The notes beneath the pieces are model-generated. The model worked only from the letters and a program-made list of their open reading frames with translations. It searched no databases and was not told the DNA's origin. A stretch of 64,000 bases of DNA from Pseudorhodobacter sp. PARRP1 (lineage in GTDB: Bacteria; Pseudomonadota; Alphaproteobacteria; Rhodobacterales; Rhodobacteraceae). Position 1 is the first letter of the stretch; the number at the start of each line of letters is the position of its first letter. Of the stretch, positions 52,829-61,632 are shown in pieces. The translations under genes and the position numbers were made by a program. Location: positions 62,001 through 126,000 of the forward strand of contig NKIU01000009.1 of the NCBI GenBank assembly GCA_002256245.1, in the 5' to 3' direction.

Positions 52829-54166
52829 ATGCCAGTTATTTCATCAAGTGTCTCTGTATCAGCCATCAACGCCCACGCGCTGACGATTGCCGTGGCCGGC
52901 AATTACCTGATCACCGGCCCGACATATCTTGAATCAGAAAGCAGCTATGCCGTGGGCGTCAATGCAGGCATCGGCCCTGTGACCATCAATCTTGCCGGGT
53001 CGATCGTGGCAAGCCTCAGCTATTATGGCATCTACCAGCCCGGCGCGACCGATCCGTTGACGGTGAACATCCTGTCAAGCGGCAGCATTTTTGGCGGTGC
53101 AGTTGTGTTTGCCACCTCGCAACTGGCGCTGACCAATGATGGTTATCTCTATGGACAGGATTCCGGCATTGCATCAGCACCGACCGCCACAACAAACGAC
53201 TCGGTGATCAACCGGGGTGAAATTTTCACCACGGCGGGCTTGGCGATTGATCTGGGCGGCGGCGCGGATGTGCTGGTCAACTCGGGGCACATCACGGGCG
53301 ACGTCAACCTGGGCGTTGGCGATGACCGTTTCTATGGGGGCGGCGGCAGCGTGCTTGGCACTCTTGATCTATCGACCGGCAATGATCTGATCGACCTGCG
53401 CGGCGCGCAGATCGACGGTTCGGTCTATGGCGGTGATGGCAACGACGTATTCATCGTTGATGACGCCAGCGTCGATCTGATCGAGTATTCCGCGCAAGGC
53501 ACCGATCTGGTGAAATCCACCGTCAGTTACGAATTGCGCGTGAATTTTGAGAACCTGACACTGCTGGGGGCGGGCGACATCAACGGCACGGGCAACGCGG
53601 CAGCAAACACGCTGACGGGTAACGCGGGCGATAATCGTTTGCATGGCTATACCGGCAACGACAAGGCTTACGGCGGCAGCGGCGATGACGTGATCTACGG
53701 CGACCAAGGCAATGACGTGCTTTACGGCGGCATCGGCGTGGATCTGCTTTATGGCGGCGCGGGCAACGATATTCTGCGCGGCGAGACGGGTGAAGACCGT
53801 CTCATCGGCGGCGCTGGGGCCGATACCCTGACCGGCGATGTCGGCACTGCTGGCGGCTATGACGACGTGTTCGTCTTTCAGCGCGTGGCGGACATGCCCA
53901 ACGCAGGCTCGCTTGATCTGATCACCGATTTCCACATCGGCGAAGACAAGATCGACCTGTCGGCAATTGACGCCAAGGCCGGAACTTTGGCCAATGATGC
54001 CTTCAGTTTCGTGGCCAGCTTTACCAGCGTTGCGGGTCAGTTGATCAAGCAGGCAAGCGGGCTGGATACGCTGATCCTTGGCGATATCAATGGCGACGGG
54101 GTGGCAGATTTCCGCATTCTTCTCGCCGGAAACGTCGCCGTCACAGCCGCAGATTTCATCCTGTAG
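52829..54166 (+). CDS. RTX-type calcium-binding secreted protein
   Basis: A 445-residue acidic, Gly/Asp-rich protein with no signal peptide. Residues ~1-180 are hydrophobic beta-strand repeats resembling a beta-solenoid. RTX nonapeptides (GGxGxDxxx: GGDGNDVFI, YGGSGDDVI, YGDQGNDVL, YGGAGNDIL, IGGAGADTL) are at ~207-215 and ~284-340. The last ~95 residues (DLITDFHIGEDKIDLSAID; GDGVADFRILL) match the M10-type C-terminal region used for type I secretion. No exporter genes are adjacent. Likely a cell-surface or secreted protein; activity unknown. Confidence 0.85.
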   Translation: MPVISSSVSVSAINAHALTIAVAGNYLITGPTYLESESSYAVGVNAGIGPVTINLAGSIVASLSYYGIYQPGATDPLTVNILSSGSIFGGAVVFATSQLALTNDGYLYGQDSGIASAPTATTNDSVINRGEIFTTAGLAIDLGGGADVLVNSGHITGDVNLGVGDDRFYGGGGSVLGTLDLSTGNDLIDLRGAQIDGSVYGGDGNDVFIVDDASVDLIEYSAQGTDLVKSTVSYELRVNFENLTLLGAGDINGTGNAAANTLTGNAGDNRLHGYTGNDKAYGGSGDDVIYGDQGNDVLYGGIGVDLLYGGAGNDILRGETGEDRLIGGAGADTLTGDVGTAGGYDDVFVFQRVADMPNAGSLDLITDFHIGEDKIDLSAIDAKAGTLANDAFSFVASFTSVAGQLIKQASGLDTLILGDINGDGVADFRILLAGNVAVTAADFIL

Positions 54167-54175
54167 GCCAAGGCT

Positions 54176-54202
54176 GAAACGGCCCGGTATCTGGGCCGTT
54201 TC
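54176..54202. terminator. Bidirectional terminator between the RTX gene and the kinase gene
   Basis: GAAACGGCCC pairs perfectly with GGGCCGTTTC (10 bp, 7-base loop), with the stem ending in A/T pairs. It overlaps the kinase stop codon at 54201-54203 and lies ten bases after the RTX stop. Confidence 0.7.
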
Positions 54203-55805
54203 ACGTCAACGCGCGCACAAGACGCGCGGCCGTTTGCAGCGCCTTGAACGCCGCGTAGCGGGCATCATGCACGGCGATGTGCCGCCCGGCGCTGGGCGCA
54301 AAGCTTTGCTTCGGGCGCGACATTGCTGCCATCGCCTGCGGGATCGAGCTATAGCGCCCAGCTGCCACCGCCGCCAGAATGGCCGATCCCAGCAGCACAG
54401 GCTCGTCCGCTTCGGTTGCCACCACCGTGATGCCCGTGCTGTCCGCCAGCACCTGCCGCACCAGATCGTGCTGCCCGGCACCGCCACTGATCATCACCCG
54501 CTGCACCTTTGCCCCGTGTGCGGCCTGCGTGTCGATGATCTGGCGCAGCCCGTAGCCAATGCCACACAGCCCCGCGACGTAAAGCTGCACAAGGCTGGTC
54601 AGGTCTTGCTCCATCCCCAAGCCAGCAATCAGCGCGCGGGCGTGGGGGTCGGCGAAGGGGGCGCGGTTGCCTAAGAATTCCGGCACCACATGCACGCCTC
54701 CGGCCAGATCAACCGCATCCGAGGGCGTGGCCGCCGCCTCCGCTGCCTGATTGGCCAGCCAGACCGCCAGTGGCAGCCCCGCAGCCTTGGCCGCAGTTTT
54801 CGCCTGCGGCTGGGCGGGATGCAGTTTCAGCAGATGATCAATCGCAGCCCCTGCCGCCGATTGCCCCCCCTCATTCAACCACATGTCCGGCAGCATCGCC
54901 GAGAAATACGGCCCCCAAACACCCGGCACGAATTGCGGCTGCGCTGTCGTGGTCATGGTGCAGGACGAGGTGCCAAACACATATGCCATGTTCTCGGTCA
55001 CATCGTCGCCCATCGCGCCCACCGTGCCGACCCCGCCCGCATGGGCGTCGATCAGCCCCGCCGCAACCGGCGTGCCCGCGCGCAGGCCAAGATCAAGGGC
55101 GGCTTCTGGGGTCAAACCTTCAGCCAATGCCGTGCCGGGTTCGACCATCTCGGTGCCGATGCGGGCAAAACCCTCATCCGCCAGCACGCCCAGCCCGATC
55201 TGCTGGAAATAGCCCGCATCCCAGCGTTTTTCATGCGCGAGATAGGTCCATTTGCAGGTAACAGTGCAGGTTGAACGCGCGCGGCTGCCAGAGGCTTTCC
55301 ACGTCAGGAAATCGGCCAGATCAAAGAAATCTGTCGCCGCATCAAAGATGGCGGGGCGGTTTTCGCGCAGCCATAGCAGCTTTGGCGTCTCCATTTCCGG
55401 CGAGATCACGCCGCCGACATATTTCAGCACATCATGGCCGATGGCGTTGATGCGTTCAGCCTGCGCCACCGCGCGGTGATCCATCCAGACGATGATATTG
55501 CGCGCAGGGTCGCCCGAAGGCCCCACCGCCAGCGGCGCACCGCCCGCGCCCAGCACCACCAGCGAACAGGTGGCATCAAAGCCGACGCCGCTGACCTGCG
55601 CCGGATCAACCCCCGCCGCCGCAACCGCTGCCTTCACCGATTGGCAAACCGCCTCCCAGACCTGATCCGACGATTGTTCAACCACCGAGCCCGCCTCACG
55701 CCACATCGTCACATCGGCCTTGGCCGAAGCCAGCATTGCGCCCTGGGCGTCAAACACCCCGGCGCGCGCGCTGCCGGTGCCTACGTCAATGCCGATCAGA
55801 TACAT
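54201..55805 (-). CDS. FGGY-family pentulose kinase (D-ribulokinase-like)
   Basis: A 534-residue sugar kinase. The N-terminus IGIDVGTGSARAGVFD is the phosphate-binding start; GFDATCSLVVL, WMDHRA and GLIDAHAGGVGTVG are typical of the 5-carbon FGGY subgroup (D-ribulokinase, YgxK-like), and VQRVMISGGAGQHDL gives the second signature. The likely reaction is ATP-dependent phosphorylation of D-ribulose or a similar ketopentose. It closes the leftward unit with an SDR dehydrogenase upstream, fitting a polyol-to-ketose-to-phosphate route. Confidence 0.88.
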   Translation of the reverse strand: MYLIGIDVGTGSARAGVFDAQGAMLASAKADVTMWREAGSVVEQSSDQVWEAVCQSVKAAVAAAGVDPAQVSGVGFDATCSLVVLGAGGAPLAVGPSGDPARNIIVWMDHRAVAQAERINAIGHDVLKYVGGVISPEMETPKLLWLRENRPAIFDAATDFFDLADFLTWKASGSRARSTCTVTCKWTYLAHEKRWDAGYFQQIGLGVLADEGFARIGTEMVEPGTALAEGLTPEAALDLGLRAGTPVAAGLIDAHAGGVGTVGAMGDDVTENMAYVFGTSSCTMTTTAQPQFVPGVWGPYFSAMLPDMWLNEGGQSAAGAAIDHLLKLHPAQPQAKTAAKAAGLPLAVWLANQAAEAAATPSDAVDLAGGVHVVPEFLGNRAPFADPHARALIAGLGMEQDLTSLVQLYVAGLCGIGYGLRQIIDTQAAHGAKVQRVMISGGAGQHDLVRQVLADSTGITVVATEADEPVLLGSAILAAVAAGRYSSIPQAMAAMSRPKQSFAPSAGRHIAVHDARYAAFKALQTAARLVRALT

Positions 55806-55808
55806 GGT

Positions 55809-56537
55809 TTACAGGTCCACCGAGTTGGGCAGGATCACCAGATCCCGGATCGTCACATTGCGCGGGCGCGTCAGCATGAACAAGACCGCATCGGCGACTT
55901 CTTTCGGCATCATCAGGCTGCCGTTGGCCAAAGCCTCATCCATCTTGGCCTTGGGCCAATCGTCCAGCAAGGCTGTCACCACCGGGCCGGGGCACACCGC
56001 GCCGATCCTGATGCCGTGCTTGGCGATCTGCCGCCGCACGGTATGCACAAACGCCTGCACCGCGAATTTCGATGCGGTGTAAATCGGCTCCCACACCACC
56101 GGCACGATCCCGGCGATGGAGGAGGTCATGATGATATCGCCGGTCTGCCGCTCGGTCATATGCGGCAACACGGCTTGAATGGCACGGAACGAGGCGTTGA
56201 TGTTCAGGTTCAGCATCCTGTCCCACACATCCGGGTCGCCCGTCACCACATCACCGCCCACATAGGCCCCGGCGTTGGCGTGAAAGATGTCCAACTGCCC
56301 GGCTTTGCTCAGGATTTGCGGCATCATCGTGGCCACACTCGCCGGGCTGGTCAGATCAATCACCAGGGGGATGGCATTAGCCCCCAGATCAGCACACAGC
56401 GCCGAAAGCTTATCCTCGGCGCGGTCGATCAGCACCACCCGTGCACCCGCATCCAGCATCGCGCGGGCACATTCCAACCCGATCCCCGAGGCCGCCCCGG
56501 TGACGGCGGCGACTTTTTCGTTCAATTCATGCGACAT
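55809..56537 (-). CDS. Short-chain dehydrogenase/reductase, ribitol/pentitol dehydrogenase-like
   Basis: A 242-residue classical SDR. Cofactor motif TGAASGIG is at residues 14-21, NAGAY near 90, and the catalytic Tyr-Lys pair is in YTASK near 156-160. It lies three bases upstream of the ribulokinase-like gene in the same operon as a sugar ABC transporter. I infer oxidation of a pentitol such as ribitol to the ketopentose; the exact substrate cannot be read from sequence. Confidence 0.85.
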   Translation of the reverse strand: MSHELNEKVAAVTGAASGIGLECARAMLDAGARVVLIDRAEDKLSALCADLGANAIPLVIDLTSPASVATMMPQILSKAGQLDIFHANAGAYVGGDVVTGDPDVWDRMLNLNINASFRAIQAVLPHMTERQTGDIIMTSSIAGIVPVVWEPIYTASKFAVQAFVHTVRRQIAKHGIRIGAVCPGPVVTALLDDWPKAKMDEALANGSLMMPKEVADAVLFMLTRPRNVTIRDLVILPNSVDL

Positions 56538-56551
56538 GATAGGTTCCTAAA

Positions 56552-57781
56552 TTAAGCCCGGCCATGCGAGGCGCGGCTTTGGCGGGCAAGGCTGTCCACG
56601 ATCACGGCGATGGCCAAAACCGCCCCGGTGATCATGTAGCGCAGGCTAGAGTTCAGGTTCAAAAGCGTCAGACCATTGGCAATCGACTGGATCACGATGA
56701 TGCCCAGCAGCGCCGAAAACGCGGTGCCCCGCCCGCCGAACAGGCTGGTGCCGCCAATGACTGCCGCAGCGATAGCGTTCAGGTTGACGTCTCCGGTGCC
56801 CGCCTGCTGGCTGGACGACGCCAACCGCGCCGCCGACAGCACACCGCCCAAGGCGGCCAGCGCCGAACACAGCATAAACGCGCTGATGTAGATGCCGCGC
56901 ACATTGATACCCGCGCGCCGTGCCGCTTCGGCATTGCCGCCGACGGCCTTCATCGAGCGGCCCCATTGCGTCCGGGTCAGCGCGTAATTCATCGCCAGCA
57001 CCAGCGCCACGAACAGCGCAAACATCCACGGCACACCGCGACCAAGGCTCAGGTAAGCGACGATGGCTACCAGAGCCACAGTGGTCAGCGCTGCCTTGAT
57101 CACCAACCCGGTGGACGACCCCGCCGACAGATTGGCCGCCCGCCGCCGTGCATTGGTCGAACGCCCGACCACCAGCATCACAATGCCCGGTATCAGCGCC
57201 AAAGTGTAAGACATCCACGCGGGCAGGATCATCAACTGGCCAAACTCGACCATTTTCGACCCATACGGCAGGTTGATCGACCCGGTGGCACCCAGCATAT
57301 ACAACTGCAAGCCCAGCAGCGCCAAAAGCCCCGACAGGGTGGACACGAAACTCGGCATCCCCAACCGATTGCGCAGGGTGGCATAAACCGCGCCAATCAG
57401 CGCGCCCAACGCAACGGCGGTGCCAATCGCCACGGGCAAAGGCACGCCTTGGTTGACCCAAAGCACCCCGATCATGGCCGAACCAACGCCGCTCATCGAC
57501 CCGACCGACAGATCAATCTCGCCCAGCATCAGCACGCAGACGATGCCCAAAGCGATCACTCCGGTGGTCGAGCAATCGAACAGCAGGTTCACAAGGTTGT
57601 TCGGCGACAGGAAAATCGGGTTTAGCGCGGTAAACACCGTCCAGATGATCACCAGCCCCACCACCACCGGCAAAGACCCCAGATCGCCGGATTTCACCCG
57701 ATCCAGAAACGCCTTGATGGTGCCGGAAAGCCCGGTGGCATGGGTTACGCGCGCATCGGCGCGGTCTAATTGCGGGCTCAT
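56552..57781 (-). CDS. Sugar ABC transporter permease (CUT2 type)
   Basis: A 409-residue inner-membrane protein of the RbsC/FrcB/XylH family with about ten helices. ALGIVCVLMLGEIDLSVGSMSG and GRGTAFSALLGIIVIQSIANGL are characteristic. Its start overlaps the ATPase stop by four bases. It is longer than RbsC (about 320 residues), like XylH-type permeases. Confidence 0.92.
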   Translation of the reverse strand: MSPQLDRADARVTHATGLSGTIKAFLDRVKSGDLGSLPVVVGLVIIWTVFTALNPIFLSPNNLVNLLFDCSTTGVIALGIVCVLMLGEIDLSVGSMSGVGSAMIGVLWVNQGVPLPVAIGTAVALGALIGAVYATLRNRLGMPSFVSTLSGLLALLGLQLYMLGATGSINLPYGSKMVEFGQLMILPAWMSYTLALIPGIVMLVVGRSTNARRRAANLSAGSSTGLVIKAALTTVALVAIVAYLSLGRGVPWMFALFVALVLAMNYALTRTQWGRSMKAVGGNAEAARRAGINVRGIYISAFMLCSALAALGGVLSAARLASSSQQAGTGDVNLNAIAAAVIGGTSLFGGRGTAFSALLGIIVIQSIANGLTLLNLNSSLRYMITGAVLAIAVIVDSLARQSRASHGRA

Positions 57782-58587
57782 AGCTGATCTCCTGCGGCTT
57801 CACGCAACCGCTCGGCGCGGCGGGATACGGCGTTGTCGGTGGCGCCGGTGATGGCGCCCACAAGTTCCTGATTGCTGGCCTCGGGCGTGAACACGCCGTT
57901 GTTGCGGCCCAAGCGCAGCACCACGATGCGGTCGGCCACGGCGCGCACGTCTTCCATGTTATGGCTGATCATGATGACGCCCAAACCTTTGTCGCGGACG
58001 CGCTCCACCAGATTCAAAACCTCGGCGGTCTGTGCAACGCCCAGCGCTGCCGTGGGTTCGTCCAGCATGATGATCTTGGGGTTCAGCAGCAGCGAGCGCG
58101 CGATCGCCACCGTCTGCCGCTGCCCACCGGAAAGCGAGGCGATGGGTTCGCGCACCGAAGGGATACGGGCGGCCAACTCATTCAGCAGCGTCCAGGCGCG
58201 AACCTCCATCGCGACTTCGTCCAGCCGCAGCGGGTTCAATTCCTGACCCAGAAAGATATTCGCCACCACGTCCAGATTTTCGCACAGCGCCAAGTCCTGA
58301 AACACCGTGGCAATGCCCAGTTGCAGCGCGGCGGAGGGGCTGGCCATCGTCACCGGCTTGCCCTGAAATTCAATCGTGCCAGATGTCGCCTGATGCACAC
58401 CGGCCAACACCTTGACCAGCGTCGATTTGCCGGCACCATTGTCGCCGACCAAGGCCACGACCTCGCCCGCGCGCACATCAAGGTCGATGTCCGTCAGCGC
58501 CGAGACCGCGCCGAAATTCTTGGAAATACCGCGCAGGGAAAGCAACACCTCTCCGGGGGCTTTGCGGGTCTGGGATCGGTCCGACAT
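57778..58587 (-). CDS. Sugar ABC transporter ATP-binding protein, single-domain (FrcA-like)
   Basis: A 269-residue ATPase with Walker A GDNGAGKST, signature SLSGGQRQTVAIAR and Walker B IIMLDEPTAALG. CUT2 ATPases such as RbsA have two ATPase domains (~500 residues); this is a half-size form as in FrcA, so it must act as a homodimer. CAGGAG before 58587 supports the start; the upstream open frame overlaps the binding-protein gene and is rejected. Confidence 0.92.
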   Translation of the reverse strand: MSDRSQTRKAPGEVLLSLRGISKNFGAVSALTDIDLDVRAGEVVALVGDNGAGKSTLVKVLAGVHQATSGTIEFQGKPVTMASPSAALQLGIATVFQDLALCENLDVVANIFLGQELNPLRLDEVAMEVRAWTLLNELAARIPSVREPIASLSGGQRQTVAIARSLLLNPKIIMLDEPTAALGVAQTAEVLNLVERVRDKGLGVIMISHNMEDVRAVADRIVVLRLGRNNGVFTPEASNQELVGAITGATDNAVSRRAERLREAAGDQL

Positions 58588-58655
58588 GGCGGCTCCTGTA
58601 AATTCGAGAAAATCCGTCTGGGCCGGGGAGGGCGGCCCAGACGGCAGACAGGCGC

Positions 58656-59708
58656 TTACTTGATGCCAAGCTCCGCGCAACCAGCGGCATAGCGATCCAC
58701 ACACAGTTCGGCTGCGGTGTTGATGCCCTTGTCGATGATCTCGGCCTTCAGGTTTTCACGGGTCACAACTGCCGGAACGAACAGTTGCGACGGGGTGTCA
58801 TACAGGCTCATCTCGGCCTTCGGGGTTTCGCCATTCAGGAACTGCACCGCGATTTGCGCCGCCGCCGCTGCCACGATTTCCGAGGGTTTCGAGATGGTGT
58901 TGTATTGATCGCCCGCAATGATCAGTTGCAGCGCCGCGATGGTCGCATCGTTGCCGGTGACCGGTGGCACCGGATCAACGCCCGCCGCCTTGAACGCCGC
59001 AACCGCACCGCCGCCGGTGCCGTCATTTGCCGCCACCACGCCGATGATATCCGCGCCAAACCGGGTGATCTGGCCCGCCGCCCATTCCTGCGCTTTTGGC
59101 GGTGCCCATTCCGGGGTGTCGAACTCGGCCAAGGTCGCATAGCCGCTGGCCGCAATCCCTTCGTGAATACCGTCCTTGATCAACCCGGCTGCCGCATCGG
59201 TGGGCGAGCCGTTGATCTGCAACACGCCGCCCTTGTCGGTGGGCAGGCCAAGCTCCTTCAGATGCGCCATCAGCGATTCCGCAATCGCCTTGCCGATGCC
59301 CTTGTTATCAAACGACACATAGTAATCGGCGGGCTTGTCCGGGATCGGGCGGTCATAGGCGATCACCTTCACGCCCTGGCTTTGCGCAAGGCTGACCATC
59401 GCGGCTGCGGCAGAGCTGTCCACCGGGTCCAGCACGATCACCTTCGCGCCTTGGGTGATGACCGAGTTGAACTGCTGCTGTTGCAGGTTCGCGTCGGCGG
59501 TGGCGTTCTGATAAATCACCGTGCAATCAGCGCACAGCTTTTTCATCTCGGCCTGAAAGCCGGGGAAATCGTGCTGCTCATAGCGGGTCGAGGCTTGGTC
59601 GGGCATCAAAAACGCCACCGTGCCAGCGGTCTGCGCGAAAGCGCCGCCGCTGATCAGGGCGGTTGACAGGGCCAAGGCACCCGTCAGATGCGAGGCGGAA
59701 AGTTTCAT
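58656..59708 (-). CDS. Sugar ABC transporter substrate-binding protein (Peripla_BP_4)
   Basis: A 350-residue periplasmic binding protein with signal peptide (1-25, ending GAFAQ) and two Rossmann lobes of the ribose-binding type (VAFLMPDQASTRYEQHDFPGF; GVVAANDGTGGGAVAAFKAAG). The start at 59708 follows GGAGG by seven bases. It is the first gene of the five-gene operon with the ATPase, permease, dehydrogenase and kinase, which fixes its role in importing the sugar or polyol that those enzymes use. Confidence 0.92.
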   Translation of the reverse strand: MKLSASHLTGALALSTALISGGAFAQTAGTVAFLMPDQASTRYEQHDFPGFQAEMKKLCADCTVIYQNATADANLQQQQFNSVITQGAKVIVLDPVDSSAAAAMVSLAQSQGVKVIAYDRPIPDKPADYYVSFDNKGIGKAIAESLMAHLKELGLPTDKGGVLQINGSPTDAAAGLIKDGIHEGIAASGYATLAEFDTPEWAPPKAQEWAAGQITRFGADIIGVVAANDGTGGGAVAAFKAAGVDPVPPVTGNDATIAALQLIIAGDQYNTISKPSEIVAAAAAQIAVQFLNGETPKAEMSLYDTPSQLFVPAVVTRENLKAEIIDKGINTAAELCVDRYAAGCAELGIK

Positions 59709-59871
59709 TGGTCGTCCTCCATGTTGACCGTTGATTAAGCCCCCGACAGCGCAGGTCAGCACTGCCGGGGTGTTCGGCTACCATCGGGCAAAGCGGTGCC
59801 ATGCGGGGGCAGTAGGGTTCTGCCACCGGGCCTTTGCCGTCCGTATCGCCGGATCTTCGCCACCGACCGCG

Positions 59872-59895
59872 CCCAAGGCTTCCTCCTGCCTTGGG
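59872..59895. repeat. Perfect 8-bp inverted repeat upstream of the polyol operon
   Basis: CCCAAGGC and GCCTTGGG are separated by eight bases. The element lies 23 bases beyond the AraC-gene stop and 160 bases upstream of the binding-protein start. It could be a weak terminator for the regulator gene or a regulatory site; no T-tract is present. Confidence 0.4.
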
Positions 59896-59917
59896 TCTGG
59901 CCTGTGGCCGAATGGGT

Positions 59918-60799
59918 TCAGGCCGCGAGGGCCGTCTTTTGGTTTTCCGCCAGCAGGTCGCGGAAGCGCGAAGGCGTCATGCCCTTTTGCACCTGAAACT
60001 GCCGGTTGAAGTTGGATATGTTGTTGAAACCAGACGAGAAACACACGTCAGTGATTTTCATCTCATCGCGGCCCATCAGCAACTGACAGGCCAGATTGAT
60101 CCGCAAGCGATTGACGTATTTCACCAGCGCCTGCCCGGTGTGCCTCCGAAAGCTGCGCGAAAAGGCTGAAGGCGACAGCCCCGCAATCGCCGCCAGATCG
60201 GTTTCGGTGAAGGGTTCGGTCAGGTTGGCGTTGATATAGGCCAGCGCCTCATTGATGCCGGTGGACATGAAGCCAGAAGGGTCGGGCAGATAGCTGGCAG
60301 AGGTCAGCGTGGTGGCCTCGGCCCGCGACAGCACGCCCAGCAGGCCAAGAAACACCTCAATCCGCCGGATACCCTGCGCCGTCACCAACTCGGCCAGCAA
60401 CGGTGCAGCCAGATCGGCGGTGGCAGCACTGAACAACACGCCGCGACGGCTGGCCTCCAGCATCGCCTGACAAGCCGACAGCTCTGGCAGCAACGCCATC
60501 GCATCGCCGATGAATTCTTCGGTGAACTGCAAGACCCGGCCGCGCAACGGCACGCTTTCGCCATCCGCCAGATCGCTGACCCAGTTGTGCGGCAGGTTCG
60601 GCCCGGTCAGCACCAGATTGCCGGGTTCAAAATTGCCGATGAAATCGCCGACAAAGTAGTGGCCCGATGTCGCCACCACATGATGAATTTCGTATTCCGG
60701 GTGAAAGTGCCAGCGCACCGTATGATACGGATAGCCATGCGCCCAAGCCTTGAAAGATTCCGAGCGCCCAATCTGGACGACCTCTAGATCCGGTTTCAT
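59918..60799 (-). CDS. AraC-family transcriptional regulator
   Basis: A 293-residue regulator. Residues ~10-100 form a cupin-like sensor (WHFHPEYEIHHVV); the C-terminal ~100 residues hold two helix-turn-helix motifs (LAAIAGLSPSAFSRSFRRHTG; ITDVCFSSGFNNISNFNRQF). AGGAG upstream of 60799 fixes the start. It lies upstream of the polyol ABC/kinase operon in the same direction and likely controls it. Confidence 0.9.
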   Translation of the reverse strand: MKPDLEVVQIGRSESFKAWAHGYPYHTVRWHFHPEYEIHHVVATSGHYFVGDFIGNFEPGNLVLTGPNLPHNWVSDLADGESVPLRGRVLQFTEEFIGDAMALLPELSACQAMLEASRRGVLFSAATADLAAPLLAELVTAQGIRRIEVFLGLLGVLSRAEATTLTSASYLPDPSGFMSTGINEALAYINANLTEPFTETDLAAIAGLSPSAFSRSFRRHTGQALVKYVNRLRINLACQLLMGRDEMKITDVCFSSGFNNISNFNRQFQVQKGMTPSRFRDLLAENQKTALAA

Positions 60800-61036
60800 C
60801 CGCGTCTCCTCCCTTCCGCAAGTCCATGGCTCTGGGCCGTGGTGTTTGCGTCGCAGCGCCCGGCTGGTTTCACCTTGGCACAATCGAAAGGTAACAGGGC
60901 ACGGCGGGCCAGACTACTACAGCACCGCGCAAATTCTGATATTTTTTTGCCGTTTTGTCCGCATTATTGGCGGAATATGGTAAGAAGCCATGACCTGTCG
61001 CCACCAAATTCGCGCCCCGGAATCACCGGCACTTTC
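60800..61036. other. Intergenic region upstream of the AraC gene, no gene seen
   Basis: 237 bases between the AraC-type start and the stop of the Lrp-type gene. It holds the ribosome site of the AraC gene and an AT-rich stretch (ATATTTTTTTGCCG) near 60937-60953, plausibly part of the AraC-gene promoter. I see no convincing small ORF or RNA. Confidence 0.4.
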
Positions 61037-61501
61037 CTAAGGCACCCGCGCCAATCCCGCCTTCACCCGCCGCAGGGGAATCGAGGATTCAATCGACGCC
61101 ACGCCGCGCACCTTGGTCAATCGCCCCACCAGAAACCGCTCAAACTCCGGCAGACCCGAGGTTGCCACCCGCAGCAGATAATCGCGATTGCCCGTCATCA
61201 GCCAGCAATCCACAACCTCGGGGAAGCCCGCAACCGCCGCTTCAAACGTCGCCAAAGCCTCATCCACCTGCTTGTCCAACTGCACCGAAACGAACACCGA
61301 CACGCCATAGCCCAGCGCCGCCTCGTCAATCAGTGCCGCATAGCCGGTGATGATCTGCGCCTGCTCCAACAGCCGCAACCGCCGCGCGACGGGCGAGGGG
61401 CTAAGCCCTACCTGCGCACTCAGATCGTTGATCGTCAGGCGGCCATCCTTCTGCAACACCCGCAGAATCTCGGTATCAAAGGCATCAAGATTGGCTGACA
61501 T
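61037..61501 (-). CDS. Lrp/AsnC-family transcriptional regulator
   Basis: A 154-residue regulator: N-terminal helix-turn-helix (LTINDLSAQVGLSPSPVARRL) and C-terminal RAM ligand domain. Such proteins sense amino acids. The start at 61501 has GGAG nine bases before it; an ATG at 61516 is possible. It is divergent from the pyruvate-dehydrogenase-like gene, resembling the MdeR-MdeB pair of Pseudomonas putida, in which the Lrp-type MdeR controls methionine degradation. Confidence 0.9.
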   Translation of the reverse strand: MSANLDAFDTEILRVLQKDGRLTINDLSAQVGLSPSPVARRLRLLEQAQIITGYAALIDEAALGYGVSVFVSVQLDKQVDEALATFEAAVAGFPEVVDCWLMTGNRDYLLRVATSGLPEFERFLVGRLTKVRGVASIESSIPLRRVKAGLARVP

Positions 61502-61632
61502 CGCCACGATCTCCATCTTTCACGCAGATTTTCCTCAACTATCAACTCTACTTTGCCTGAGATAGCCGGGATTCACCCCAAGTTTGGCGATATACCAAAG
61601 ATAACTGCGCCAGTCCGAGGGAATCCACCGCA

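Noticed and set aside
53420-53840. Tandem DNA repeats suggestive of a mobile or variable element
   Set aside because: They are RTX nonapeptide codons within one secreted-protein gene.
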